Assembly: GCF_009765975.1 (NCBI RefSeq)
Contig: NZ_LMUJ01000092.1
Location: 1 to 49,857, forward strand
DNA from: Acidisphaera sp. S103
GTDB lineage: Bacteria; Pseudomonadota; Alphaproteobacteria; Acetobacterales; Acetobacteraceae
Direction: 5' to 3'
Length of the DNA stretch: 49,857 bases
Every line of letters begins with the position of its first letter. Positions within the stretch are counted from its first letter, which is position 1. Positions 30,196 to 39,398 of the stretch are shown here, one piece after another. The notes beneath the pieces were generated by a model that did not search any database, was not told the DNA's origin, and was given only the letters and a program-made list of their open reading frames with translations. The position numbers were made by a program, and so were the translations under genes.

Positions 30196-33100
30196 ATGCA
30201 TATCGTGCCCATCGCTCCTGACATCGATCCCTCTTTAGCAATACGAGAAGGCGACATCCGGCGGATCTTCCCGCCAGGGACGCTGACGGCTGGCCGTTCC
30301 TACGAACAGCGCGGGCGGGTGCAGGACCTGCAGATTGCCGACCGGGGCGCGGTCATCACCGCGACGACCCAGGGCACGCGGCCCGATCCTTATGTGCAGA
30401 GCCTGAAGGTCAGCCGGTCCCCCAACAACGGGATCAGGATCGCCGGCGCGTGCTCCTGCCCCACTGGACGCGGCTGCAAGCATTTGGCCGCGGTGTTGAT
30501 CGCGGCGCAGCGCAAGGAGCTGCTGGTCCCGCGCCATCAGGAGTCGCTGTTTCCGATATCGCCCAAGGCCCCTGCCCCGGCAGCGCTGCCGGCACAGATC
30601 CAGACCTGGCTGGCGGATTTCGACCGCGACGATGAGGAACTGACGGAGGATTATCCCGCCGCCCTGCGGACGCGGGTATTCTACGTGCTGGACGCCGCGC
30701 CCAACGCGACCGGTGTGCCGCAACTGCGGATCGATCCGATGACGGTCACGCTGCGCAAGGACAACAGCCCCGGCACGATCAAACGCTACGCACCCAACCA
30801 GATCCAGACGCCGGCGAAATATATTCGCCCGTCCGACCTGATCATCCTGTCCCGCCTGTCCCGCCGGTCCGGTTATGCGGTCCCGCAAGGCGATGACGAT
30901 CCGCTGGATACGCTACGCCGCATCCTGGGGACCGGGCGTGCCCGATGGGGAACGGCCGAGGGTCCCGCACTGAAAGAGGGGCCCGAACGGCAAGGCCAGA
31001 TCACCTGGATCACTCGGCCGGATGCCTCGCAACAGGCGACGCTGGCGCTGGACGAAGGATTGGTTGGAGTCCGCGTTCCCGCGCCCTGGTACGCCGATCC
31101 GGCCGCCGGGCTGATGGGACCGGTCGGCCTCGACCTGCCGCAACGGATGGTGACACGGCTGCTGAATGCACCCTCCATTCCGCCCGAAGCCGCCGCCGAG
31201 GTGCGAACGCAACTGTCGCGGCGCATGCCGTCGGCGAAAGTGCCGGTGCCGGCGGAATTGCAGCCCCCCGAACAGATTCGGGCACAGATGCAGCCGCATC
31301 TGCGGCTGATCAGCGGCACGTTGCCCAGCGACCCCAGCTATGGGCGCGGGTCGGCCAGGGTGATTGGCCGGGGGCTATATGCCGTGCCGCTGGTTCGGCT
31401 GTCGTATCAGTACGGATCGATCACCCTGCCGCGCAGCCTGAAGCCGCTGCCGCGAATCACCGTGGTGGACGGCACATTGTACGAGGTCGAGCGTGATCGC
31501 GCCGCCGAAGCTCGGGTTCTGGCCGAACTGACCGGGTTGGGGTTCGGATCGGTGCATGAGGTGGTGCCGGTTTACTACCAGCACGCCCACACCGACGATT
31601 TCGCGCTGCGGGAGTATGGCCCAAACCCGACCTGGCTGCAGATTGTGACCCAGGAGGTGCCCAGGCTGCGCCGCGCCGGCTGGATTGTCGATATCGATGC
31701 GGATTTCCCGGTTCAGGTGCTGTCCGCCGATGCGGAGATCGATGCCGAACTTGTGGAAGGGTCGGGAATCGACTGGCTGGAACTGCATCTGGGCGTGATG
31801 GTGGATGGGGAACGGGTCGATCTGGTGCCCGCGCTGGTCCGGCTGATCACACGGCCCGAAGCCGCCGCCCTGGCCGAGGGACCCGATGACAAGCCGTTCG
31901 TCCTGACGCTGCTGGACGGACGCCTGCTGTCGCTGCCGATGGCGCGTATCCGGCCGACGTTGCAGGCGCTGCTGGAACTTTGGGCCAGCGGCGGGATTGA
32001 TGCGGATAGCGAGCGGATCGGGTTTTCCCGGCTGGATGCCGCCGATCTGGCGGGGCTGGAGGAACGCACCGGGCTGGTCTGGCGTGGCGGCGAGGCGCTG
32101 CGGGATTTGGGCCGGACGTTGCGGCAATCGGGTGGAATTCCGAAGGCGGTGGTGCCGGATTCGTTCCTGGCGACGTTGCGGCCGTATCAGGGCCAGGGTG
32201 TCGATTGGTTGCAGTTCCTGGCCTCGGCGGGGTTGGGTGGCGTGCTGGCCGACGATATGGGCCTGGGCAAGACGGTGCAGACGCTGGCCCACCTGATGAT
32301 CGACAAAGCCGCCGGGCGGCTGGATCGGCCGTCGCTGATCGTGTGCCCGACCAGTTTGATTCCGAACTGGACGGCCGAAGCGCGTCGTTTCGCACCCGAG
32401 TTGTCGGTGCTGGCGCTGCATGGATCCGGCCGGAAGGCCAGTTTTGGAAGCATCCCCAAGCACGACCTGGTGCTGTCCACGTATCCATTGCTGAGTCGCG
32501 ACCATGAAGTGTTGTTGGCACAAGAATGGCACGCGGTGATCCTGGACGAGGCGCAATCGATCAAAAATCCCAATGCCGAAACGACCCGCCAGGCGTTGCG
32601 ATTGAAAGCGCGACAGCGGCTGTGCCTGTCGGGGACTCCGTTGCAAAATCATCTGGGGGAGTTGTGGTCGCTGTTCGACTTCCTGGCGCCGGGATTCCTT
32701 GGCGGCCAGAAGTCGTTCAAGACGCGCTATAGAACGCCGATCGAAAAACATGGCGACGTGGAGCGGCAGGACCTGCTGAACCGCCGCATCCGCCCGTTCA
32801 TGCTGCGACGGACGAAAGAAGAAGTCATTACCGAGCTGCCGCCGAAGACCGAAATCGTCGAACCGGTGGAGATGGAAACCAACCAGCGCGCGATCTACGA
32901 GGCGATCAGGCTGTCGATGCACGCCAAAGTACAGGCAGCCATTGCCCAAAAAGGTTTGGCTCGGTCTGGCATCATTATCCTGGATGCCTTGCTGAAAATG
33001 CGGCAAGCCTGTTGCGATCCCAGATTGTTGAAGTTGAAGACGGTGGCGAAAGCAAAGGCCGGTTCGGCCAAACTGGACCGGCTGATGGAAATGCTGAGCA

Positions 33101-33576
33101 TCATGTTCGCCGAGGGGCGGCGGGTGCTGCTGTTCTCCCAGTTCACCGAGATGCTGGCGTTGATTCAGGCGCGGTTGGAGGACGATGGGGTCTCGTTCGT
33201 GAGGCTGACCGGCGATACGAAGGATCGGACAACGCCGGTGAAGAAGTTCCAGGCGGGCGATGTGCCGCTGTTCCTGATCAGCCTGAAGGCCGGGGGCGTC
33301 GGATTGAACCTGACCGCCGCCGATACGGTCATTCATTACGATCCGTGGTGGAACCCGGCGGTGGAGGACCAGGCGACCGATCGGGCGCATCGGATCGGGC
33401 AGACGAAGAAGGTGTTCGTGCATCGGCTGGTTACGTTGGGAACGATCGAGGAGAAGATGGAGGTACTGAAGGAGAAGAAGCGCGCCATCGTCGCCAGCGT
33501 GATGGACACGGAACATGGCGGGGCGTTGACGATGACCGAGGCGGATGTGGAAGAATTGTTCGCCCCGGCTGGATAG
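30196..33576 (+). CDS. SWIM zinc-finger SNF2-family helicase
   Basis: An 1126-residue DEAD/DEAH-like SNF2 ATPase of the HepA/RapA-like group. A SWIM zinc finger near residues 86-96 reads CSCPTGRGCKH (C-x-C-x5-C-x-H). A long middle region of unknown fold precedes the motor, which begins at LRPYQGQGVDWLQFLA with Walker A DDMGLGKTVQTL, Walker B in ILDEAQSIKN, motif III LSGTPLQNHLGELWSLFDF and motif VI in QATDRAHRIGQ. Such proteins remodel protein-nucleic acid complexes. ATG at 30196 has only a weak binding site. It stands alone, 96 bases after recG. Confidence 0.93.
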   Translation: MHIVPIAPDIDPSLAIREGDIRRIFPPGTLTAGRSYEQRGRVQDLQIADRGAVITATTQGTRPDPYVQSLKVSRSPNNGIRIAGACSCPTGRGCKHLAAVLIAAQRKELLVPRHQESLFPISPKAPAPAALPAQIQTWLADFDRDDEELTEDYPAALRTRVFYVLDAAPNATGVPQLRIDPMTVTLRKDNSPGTIKRYAPNQIQTPAKYIRPSDLIILSRLSRRSGYAVPQGDDDPLDTLRRILGTGRARWGTAEGPALKEGPERQGQITWITRPDASQQATLALDEGLVGVRVPAPWYADPAAGLMGPVGLDLPQRMVTRLLNAPSIPPEAAAEVRTQLSRRMPSAKVPVPAELQPPEQIRAQMQPHLRLISGTLPSDPSYGRGSARVIGRGLYAVPLVRLSYQYGSITLPRSLKPLPRITVVDGTLYEVERDRAAEARVLAELTGLGFGSVHEVVPVYYQHAHTDDFALREYGPNPTWLQIVTQEVPRLRRAGWIVDIDADFPVQVLSADAEIDAELVEGSGIDWLELHLGVMVDGERVDLVPALVRLITRPEAAALAEGPDDKPFVLTLLDGRLLSLPMARIRPTLQALLELWASGGIDADSERIGFSRLDAADLAGLEERTGLVWRGGEALRDLGRTLRQSGGIPKAVVPDSFLATLRPYQGQGVDWLQFLASAGLGGVLADDMGLGKTVQTLAHLMIDKAAGRLDRPSLIVCPTSLIPNWTAEARRFAPELSVLALHGSGRKASFGSIPKHDLVLSTYPLLSRDHEVLLAQEWHAVILDEAQSIKNPNAETTRQALRLKARQRLCLSGTPLQNHLGELWSLFDFLAPGFLGGQKSFKTRYRTPIEKHGDVERQDLLNRRIRPFMLRRTKEEVITELPPKTEIVEPVEMETNQRAIYEAIRLSMHAKVQAAIAQKGLARSGIIILDALLKMRQACCDPRLLKLKTVAKAKAGSAKLDRLMEMLSIMFAEGRRVLLFSQFTEMLALIQARLEDDGVSFVRLTGDTKDRTTPVKKFQAGDVPLFLISLKAGGVGLNLTAADTVIHYDPWWNPAVEDQATDRAHRIGQTKKVFVHRLVTLGTIEEKMEVLKEKKRAIVASVMDTEHGGALTMTEADVEELFAPAG

Positions 33577-33664
33577 GGGCGGTGGCTTGGTGTCACGGAG
33601 CCAGACTGGGCGATTCGCTTTTGAAGCCCCCGGCGCCATCTGCCGCGGTAAGGTGCCGGACCAG

Positions 33665-33692
33665 ATGGCCCGGACTTCGCCGAGCCATGACG
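33665..33692. repeat. Half copy of the palindromic intergenic repeat
   Basis: AGATGGCCCGGACTTCGCCG followed by AGCCATGACGGG matches the right arm of the repeats at 38463-38543 and 10538-10641 with a few changes. The 158-base gap after the helicase gene holds no gene. Confidence 0.5.
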
Positions 33693-33734
33693 GGGTGACG
33701 TGTCAACGTCAATGGCCGTTCGTATTAGTGGCAA

Positions 33735-34568
33735 TCAAGACGTTCGATCGCCGAACATTCTGGAACGGACGACTAATTTTCCGTCATCGGCGGTCTCGAT
33801 GACGTTGTATCGATCGGCACGACGCGGTTCGTCAGCGAACCGCGTGAATTGGGATGCGTTGTTCCAATGCGAGATGGCTGACGATGACGATTGCCGGTAA
33901 GCCTGTTGCCCGTTATCGGGATACCAGTCGAGGTGCCGGGCCTCGAATGGGTGATAGACACGCAAGCCGTTTTTTAAGCGCCGGAATCTCGATCCATCCC
34001 GATGCAGCGCGAATGTGGTGTCGATCGTGGCCCTGATAAACGCGCATTCCCCGAACCGGGTTTGTGTCCATTCAGGCTGTTTATGCTATAATTGCTCAAT
34101 GTGGCGGTTCATTACGTGATTGAATAGTGGGTAGCTTGGCGGAATATCCTCGATTCGCAGCATGGGACCGACGCAGGCAACATCCGGAAACTGGTCGAGC
34201 AGTTCGTTGTAGACTTCCAAAGCTTCTGGGCGGGCGGCCGACAAATCGATATCGCAATCGGTGACGACGTATCGCGAGCGCCTTCCGAACCATCCAAAAT
34301 AGTTTCTTACAGTACTGTTTACTCGACTGAGGTGCCGAGCGGATTTTATCGCCGGCCGGCGGTGGACCGTAACGCCCTGGGCCTGCAGGTCCGCAAGGAC
34401 GTCGAGGGTGAACGGGTCGGTGCTGCCGTTATCATGCACGACGATATCGACTGGCATGGTCTGCCGCCTGTACGACGCAATAACCTGGCGCAGGAATGCA
34501 CCGCGATTGAACGAGATGATGAATATGGGAAGACACCTGGACACCGCGGAGTCCTCTGTTTCCGCCAT
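33735..34568 (-). pseudogene. Family 2 glycosyltransferase gene with one in-frame amber stop
   Basis: From ATG at 34568 the first 160 codons encode the start of a GT2-like protein: CLPIFIISFNRGAFLRQVI, then IVVHDNGSTDP and the DxD-like VVTDCDIDL. A TAG at 34086-34088 then stops translation after NRHIEQL. Past it the same frame stays open for another 117 codons to a TGA at 33735, and the sequence still reads as protein (FIRATIDTTFALHR, RRLKNGLRVYHPFEARHLDW, SSSSAISHWNN). The simplest reading is a 277-residue gene broken by a single nonsense change, plausibly TGG to TAG. It is less GC-rich than its neighbours, suggesting acquisition. A sequencing error or stop-codon readthrough are alternatives. 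Confidence 0.8.
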
Positions 34569-34756
34569 TCACATCGGGCGGGTGTACTGAGGCCTCATAA
34601 CGCGGCCGCGGGCTTTCCGTAAAGGGGCCGCTCCCCTGTCGTTCGGTCGCGCGGAGGGCCTACCCACCGGTATGGACATTGCCGCGGTACCGTCCAGACT
34701 GGTGCGGCACACGGACAGCGCGGTCCCGGCGGGGCCGAGAGGAAGGAAGCGGAACG

Positions 34757-36112
34757 ATGCGGCAGATGGTGATGGTGGGTTTCCTGCAGGCACAGAACTG
34801 CACGACCCTGGCGAGTGCCTGGCGGCATCCGGATGCGCGCAGCGACTTCACCTCCGCTGCGTACTACCAAAAAATCGGCCAGGTGTTGGAGGAAGGGAAG
34901 TTTCAGCTCGCGTTTTTTGATGATCGGCTGGCGATGCCGGACATCTACGGCGGCAACCCGGCGGAAGTCGTCGCCAACGGTGTTCGCGTGGTGAAGATCG
35001 ATCCTGTCGCCACCATGATGGCGATGGGGTTCGGCACGAAATACCTGGGAATCGGCTCCACCGCGTCCACCACCTATTACGAGCCGTTCGATGTCGCTCG
35101 GCGGTTCCAAACGGTGGATCACATGCTGGGCGGGCGCGCGGCGTGGAACGTAGTGACGTCTGTCAACGACGGCGAGGCGCACAACATGGGCCGTGACGTC
35201 CACATGGAACATGATCTGCGGTACGACCGAGCGGATGAGTTCATGGAGATCGTGCATAGCTGCTGGGACGGATGGGAAGATGGCGCGCTGATCGTCAACA
35301 AGACCACTGGCGAGTTCGCCGATCCCTCGAAGGTGCATCGGTTGGAGTATAAGGGAAAGTTCCTGAATTCTTCGGGGACGTTCACCGTGCCTCGGTCGCC
35401 GCAGGGCCATCCGGTGGTGATCCAGGCGGGGGCCAGCGCGCGCGGCAAGACGTTCTCGGCGCGCTGGGCGGAAACCGTATTCGTTGCCTATCCGGACTTC
35501 GAGGATGGCAAACGTCAATACGCAGATTTCAAGGCTGAAATCGCTCGTTTGGGTCGCGATCCGGACATGACGACTGTCAATACCATCGCCTATCCGGTTG
35601 TCGCCGAAACACGGGCCGAGGCCGAGGACAAGATGGCGGTGATCGACTCGCTGTACAAGGAGGTCGATGGCCTGTCGCTGTTGTCCGAAGCGCTGAATTT
35701 CGACTTCAAGACTAAGGGCATGGATGAGGCGTTCACCCCGGACGAACTGGCCGGCATGTCCGGCATGCAGGCGATGCGCGACCGGGTGATGCGTCTGAGC
35801 GGGCGCGATCCGACGGTGCGGGACTTCCTGGAAATCACCCGTCGCGGCCGCCCGCGGGAGGCGATCGTCGGCAGCGGCAAGGACATGGCGGACCGGCTGG
35901 AACAATGGTTCGTCGAACGGGCGTGCGACGGCTTTGTGGTGGCCGGCACCCATATGCCCGGCAGCTTCGAGGATTTCGTGCGCTTCGTGGTGCCGGAATT
36001 GCAGCGGCGCGGCCTGTATCGCAAGGACTACACCGGCGCGACGTTGCGGGAGAATTTGGGCCTGCCGGTGCCTGGACGGGGCTCGTGGCACCTGCCTCAA
36101 GCGGCGACGTGA
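34757..36112 (+). CDS. NtaA/SnaA/DmoA-type flavin-dependent monooxygenase
   Basis: A 451-residue luciferase-superfamily monooxygenase of the nitrilotriacetate monooxygenase component A group, which uses FMNH2 from a separate reductase. Marks are AYYQKIGQVLEEGKFQLAFF, GFGTKYLGIGSTASTTYYEP, the strongly conserved HMLGGRAAWNVVTSVND and PRSPQGHPVVIQAGASARG, and the C-terminal CDGFVVAGTHMPGSFEDF. ATG at 34757 follows AGGAAGGAAG. No flavin reductase gene is adjacent. It is followed after 59 bases by the metallopeptidase-like gene on the same strand. Confidence 0.93.
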   Translation: MRQMVMVGFLQAQNCTTLASAWRHPDARSDFTSAAYYQKIGQVLEEGKFQLAFFDDRLAMPDIYGGNPAEVVANGVRVVKIDPVATMMAMGFGTKYLGIGSTASTTYYEPFDVARRFQTVDHMLGGRAAWNVVTSVNDGEAHNMGRDVHMEHDLRYDRADEFMEIVHSCWDGWEDGALIVNKTTGEFADPSKVHRLEYKGKFLNSSGTFTVPRSPQGHPVVIQAGASARGKTFSARWAETVFVAYPDFEDGKRQYADFKAEIARLGRDPDMTTVNTIAYPVVAETRAEAEDKMAVIDSLYKEVDGLSLLSEALNFDFKTKGMDEAFTPDELAGMSGMQAMRDRVMRLSGRDPTVRDFLEITRRGRPREAIVGSGKDMADRLEQWFVERACDGFVVAGTHMPGSFEDFVRFVVPELQRRGLYRKDYTGATLRENLGLPVPGRGSWHLPQAAT

Positions 36113-36171
36113 TGGAACGATCGGCGGATTTCCGCGCTTCATAACCGCTGGCCGGTGGAAAGGAAGCGGGC

Positions 36172-37248
36172 GTGAAGCTGTTCAAGTGTCAAAGTTGCGG
36201 GCATCTGCTGTATTTCGAGAACACGCGCTGCGAATCATGCGGCCATGAACTCGGCTATCTGGCGGAGGCCATGACGATTTCGGCGCTTGAACCGGATGGT
36301 GACGTGTTCAAGCCGCTGGCCGCACCGGAACGGGCTGTTCGGCACTGCGACAATGCGCAATACGGTGCCTGCAACTGGATGGTGGATGCCGACGACACCG
36401 AGCCTTTGTGCCTGGCATGCCGGTACAACCACACCATTCCCGATCTGTCGGTTCCGCTGAATTTGGAACTCTGGCAGCGGTTGGAATTGGCAAAACACTA
36501 TCTGTTCTATTCGTTGCGGCGGCTGCGGCTGCCATTGGTGGACCGGACGGACGATCCAGAGCATGGGCTGGCGTTCGATTTCCTGGCGGATACGCCTGAT
36601 CGGGCGACTCCCAAGGTGATGACCGGGCACGACAACGGGCTGATCACCATTGCCCTGGCCGAAGCTGACGACGCCGAACGTGAACGCCGGCGCACCCAGA
36701 TGCACGAGCCGTATCGGTCTCTGCTGGGGCATTTCCGACATGAGGTCGGACACTATTTTTGGGATGTGCTGATCCGCGACGGCGGGCGGCTGGAGGATTG
36801 CCGCGCGGTGTTCGGCGACGATACCCAGGATTATGCGGCGGCTTTGGAGGCGTATTACCAGGACGGGCCACCGGCGGACTGGCAGGACCACTACATCAGC
36901 CGCTATGCCAGCACGCATCCCTGGGAGGACTGGGCGGAAACCTGGGCGCATTACCTGCATATCGTCGATACGCTGGAGATGGCTCGGGCTTTCGGGATCA
37001 AGGTGCAGCCGCGTATCTCAGGCGACGAGACGATGACGTCGGTGATCGAACTCGATCCGTATGATACCGCCGACATGGCGGACATCATGGAAGCCTGGCT
37101 GCCGCTGACGTTCGCGATGAACAGCCTGAACCGAGCGATGGGGAATCCGGATCTGTACCCGTTTGTGCTGTCGCCGGCGGTGGTGGCCAAGTTGGGGTTC
37201 GTGCATGACGTCGTGCGGGGGCAATCGCCTTCCGGTGGGAAGCGGTGA
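36172..37248 (+). CDS. Putative zinc-binding metallopeptidase
   Basis: A 358-residue protein of the family known as putative zinc-binding metallopeptidase (formerly DUF2248). The N-terminus carries a four-Cys zinc ribbon (CQSCG at residues 6-10 and CESCG about 15 residues later), and a second Cys cluster follows (HCDN, GACNW, CLACRYN). The peptidase-like site is HFRHEVGHYFWD with a distal acidic segment HPWEDWAETWAHYLH that would supply the third ligand. Substrate and role are unknown to me. GTG at 36172 follows GGAAAGGAAG. The gene lies between the NtaA-type monooxygenase and the PRISE-type reductase in the same direction. Confidence 0.88.
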   Translation: MKLFKCQSCGHLLYFENTRCESCGHELGYLAEAMTISALEPDGDVFKPLAAPERAVRHCDNAQYGACNWMVDADDTEPLCLACRYNHTIPDLSVPLNLELWQRLELAKHYLFYSLRRLRLPLVDRTDDPEHGLAFDFLADTPDRATPKVMTGHDNGLITIALAEADDAERERRRTQMHEPYRSLLGHFRHEVGHYFWDVLIRDGGRLEDCRAVFGDDTQDYAAALEAYYQDGPPADWQDHYISRYASTHPWEDWAETWAHYLHIVDTLEMARAFGIKVQPRISGDETMTSVIELDPYDTADMADIMEAWLPLTFAMNSLNRAMGNPDLYPFVLSPAVVAKLGFVHDVVRGQSPSGGKR

Positions 37249-37275
37249 TACCTTGGGCGCTGGAGGATGGTGCCG

Positions 37276-38355
37276 ATGACGTCAAAGACGGTGCTGGTGG
37301 CGGGGGCGACCGGGCTGGTGGGGTATGCCGCGGTGAAGCACTTTGCCGCGGTGCCGGATACCGAAGTGATCGCGCTGTCGCGGCGTCCGGTTCCTGACGT
37401 CGACGTGCGGCACATCGCGTTGGACCTGACCGATGCGGCGGCTTGTCGTGGTGCGGCGGCGGCGCTGCGGGATGTCACTCACCTGGTCTATGCGGCGCTG
37501 TTCGAATTGCCCGGGCTGGTCGAGGGCTGGCGCGACGACCGGCAGATCGAGACCAACGACAGGATGCTGCGCAATCTGCTCGATCCGCTGATGGCGGCGG
37601 CGCCGGGGCTGCGGCATGTGACGCTGCTGCAGGGGACGAAGGCGTATGGCGTGCATGTCCGCCCGCTGGCGGTGCCGGCGCGCGAAGGCCGCTCCGAGAT
37701 GCGGGAGCAGCCGAATTTCTACTGGGCGCAGGAGGATTATCTGCGTGCCATCCAAATGGGGCGTGGCTGGCACTTCACGGTTTTGCGCCCGGTTCTGGTC
37801 GTCGGTGAGGCGATCGGCGGGGCGATGAACCTGATCCCGGCGCTGGGCGCTCATGCTGCGGTGATGCGGGAACGGGGGCCGATCCTGCCGTATCCGGGCG
37901 GCTCGGAGCGGGTCAGCCAGGCTGTGGATGCCGATCTGCTGGCGCGTGCCGTTGCGTGGGCGGGCGAAGCTCCGGCGGCGGCGAATGAGACGTTCAACGT
38001 GACCAACGGGGATGTCTTCACCTGGCCGAATATCTGGCCGGCGATCGCCGAGGCGGTGGGCATGCGGCCCGGTTCGGATGAGCCGTTCCTGCTGCAATCG
38101 CTGGGACGCGGCGATTGGGACCGGGCGCGCCAGCGTTTCGGGCTGGAGTCCCCTGCCCTGGCGGAGTTCGTCGGCCTGTCGCTGGAATATGCCGATTACC
38201 AAATGCGGTATGGTCACACGGAGCCGGGGCCGCCGTCGATCGTTTCAACCGTTAAGATCGTGCAGGCGGGGTTTCGCGAGGTGATGGACACGGAACTGAT
38301 GTTCCGCAAGTGGTTCAAGGTGTTCCAGCAAAAGCGGCTGCTGCCACCTCCTTGA
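37276..38355 (+). CDS. PRISE-type NAD(P)-dependent enone reductase/epimerase family protein
   Basis: A 359-residue extended SDR. It opens with the nucleotide-binding VLVAGATGLVGYAAVKHF and contains LLQGTKAYGVH and PNFYWAQEDYL, which resemble the motifs of progesterone 5-beta-reductase/iridoid synthase-like (PRISE) enzymes, where the Tyr of NFYY-like and Lys of the GTK segment act in 1,4-reduction of enones. ATG at 37276 is preferred because GGAGG precedes it by nine bases; ATG at 37267 is an alternative. It is the third gene in a same-strand run from 34757. Substrates could be unsaturated ketones, but that is inference. Confidence 0.85.
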   Translation: MTSKTVLVAGATGLVGYAAVKHFAAVPDTEVIALSRRPVPDVDVRHIALDLTDAAACRGAAAALRDVTHLVYAALFELPGLVEGWRDDRQIETNDRMLRNLLDPLMAAAPGLRHVTLLQGTKAYGVHVRPLAVPAREGRSEMREQPNFYWAQEDYLRAIQMGRGWHFTVLRPVLVVGEAIGGAMNLIPALGAHAAVMRERGPILPYPGGSERVSQAVDADLLARAVAWAGEAPAAANETFNVTNGDVFTWPNIWPAIAEAVGMRPGSDEPFLLQSLGRGDWDRARQRFGLESPALAEFVGLSLEYADYQMRYGHTEPGPPSIVSTVKIVQAGFREVMDTELMFRKWFKVFQQKRLLPPP

Positions 38356-38462
38356 TTTGCTTCACATCCGCTCGGCCGCGGCGTGTCGGAACCGCTGGTG
38401 TGGGGGTCGTTTCGTGGGTGATTGGGTCCTTTATCTGGGGCGGGGATGGTTTGTCCTTCCCC

Positions 38463-38543
38463 CCGTCATGACCGAGTGTGTCCCGGCTATCTTCGCACCG
38501 CCGGATGAAGCGCGGATGGCCCGGACACGCCGGGCCATGACGG
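38463..38543. repeat. Palindromic intergenic repeat, copy B
   Basis: A long palindrome starting CCGTCATGACCGAGTGTGTC and ending GCCGGGCCATGACGG, lying between two convergent genes in a 247-base gap that has no gene. Its right arm, inverted, matches the left arm of the copy at 10538-10641 at all but about two of 30 positions. It may act as a bidirectional terminator. Confidence 0.75.
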
Positions 38544-38602
38544 TGAGAGTGTGCCGACTATGACGGCGACGTAAGACGGAGGGCAATACAAGACATCGTT
38601 CG

Positions 38603-39388
38603 CTACTGCCCCTCCCGCACGACGGGGTTGCTTAGGGTGCCGATGCCGCTGATCTCGACTTCGATACGGTCGCCGTGCTTCATGTTGGCGGTGGCGCCTT
38701 CTGTGCCCATCCAGATCATGTCGCCGGGAACCAGCGTCAGGCAGCTTGTCATGGCCACAAGATAGTCGACCACGCCGAAGATCATGTGGTTAGTGGGGAA
38801 TTCGATCAGTTGCTTGCCGTTCAGGCGGATCTTGGTGACCAGGTCTTCGAGTTTGATATCCGTTTCGATCCACGGGCCCATCGGTTTGAAGGTGTCGGTG
38901 TTCTTTGACCGCCACATGGTGCGATCCGCCTTCTGCCAGGTCCGTTCGCTGACATCGTTGCCGATGGTGTAACCCATCACGGCGGAGAGTGCGTTTTCCC
39001 GGGTGAGGTTCTTGCATTTGCGGCCGATGACGACGACCAGTTCGCCTTCATACTGAACCTGATCGGTGGCGTTGGCGGGGATGACGATCGTTTCGTCTTG
39101 CGCGATCAGCGCGTTGTTGGCGCGATAGCCGATATCGGCCTGCGTCGGCAGGTTGGGTTTCTGGCCGACTTTTTCGGCGACTTCGCGGACGTGTTCGGGG
39201 TAGTTCATTCCGGCGGCGTAGAACGTGGGCGGGATGACCGGGACCAGGAGTTTTACGTCCGATAGTTTCAGTTTCTGGCTTGTGCGTTCCCACGCCTCGA
39301 ACGGCGAGCCGCGGACGGGGATGACGGTATCGCCCTCGATGACGGCATAGGATGGCGACCCGTTTTGATCGAAGCGTGCCCAGCGCAT
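38603..39388 (-). CDS. Fumarylacetoacetate hydrolase (FAH) family protein
   Basis: A 261-residue member of the FAH superfamily, which uses Mg2+ or Mn2+ for C-C bond hydrolysis, decarboxylation or hydration of 2-oxo acids. The metal site is in VQYEGELVVVIGRKCKNL (the paired Glu) with a later Asp in TIGNDVSERTWQ; FYAAGMNYPEHVREVAEKVG is the conserved substrate-side segment. The short length is that of bacterial fumarylpyruvate-hydrolase-like enzymes rather than true fumarylacetoacetase. ATG at 39388 follows GAGGAAA. It starts ten bases after the acyl-CoA synthetase gene and is surely co-transcribed with it. Confidence 0.93.
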   Translation of the reverse strand: MRWARFDQNGSPSYAVIEGDTVIPVRGSPFEAWERTSQKLKLSDVKLLVPVIPPTFYAAGMNYPEHVREVAEKVGQKPNLPTQADIGYRANNALIAQDETIVIPANATDQVQYEGELVVVIGRKCKNLTRENALSAVMGYTIGNDVSERTWQKADRTMWRSKNTDTFKPMGPWIETDIKLEDLVTKIRLNGKQLIEFPTNHMIFGVVDYLVAMTSCLTLVPGDMIWMGTEGATANMKHGDRIEVEISGIGTLSNPVVREGQ

Positions 39389-39398
39389 GGTGTTTTCC

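Noticed and set aside
30196..33576. A defence island around the SNF2 helicase, such as a DISARM-like locus
   Set aside because: No methylase, phospholipase D or DUF1998 gene is present; the neighbours are recG and a lone glycosyltransferase pseudogene, and SWIM-SNF2 proteins are common as stand-alone genes.
31375..33639. A 754-codon open frame on the minus strand inside the helicase gene
   Set aside because: It mirrors the SNF2 helicase, which has all its motor motifs; the antisense product is His-, Arg- and Gln-rich with no domain.
33735..33965. A separate small gene downstream of the truncated glycosyltransferase
   Set aside because: It is in the same frame as the glycosyltransferase with only one stop codon between, and the sequence between also reads as protein, so it is better treated as the 3' part of one broken gene.
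34595..36142. A 515-codon minus-strand frame opposite the NtaA-type monooxygenase
   Set aside because: It is a compositional shadow; the plus strand has the conserved monooxygenase motifs and a strong ribosome binding site.
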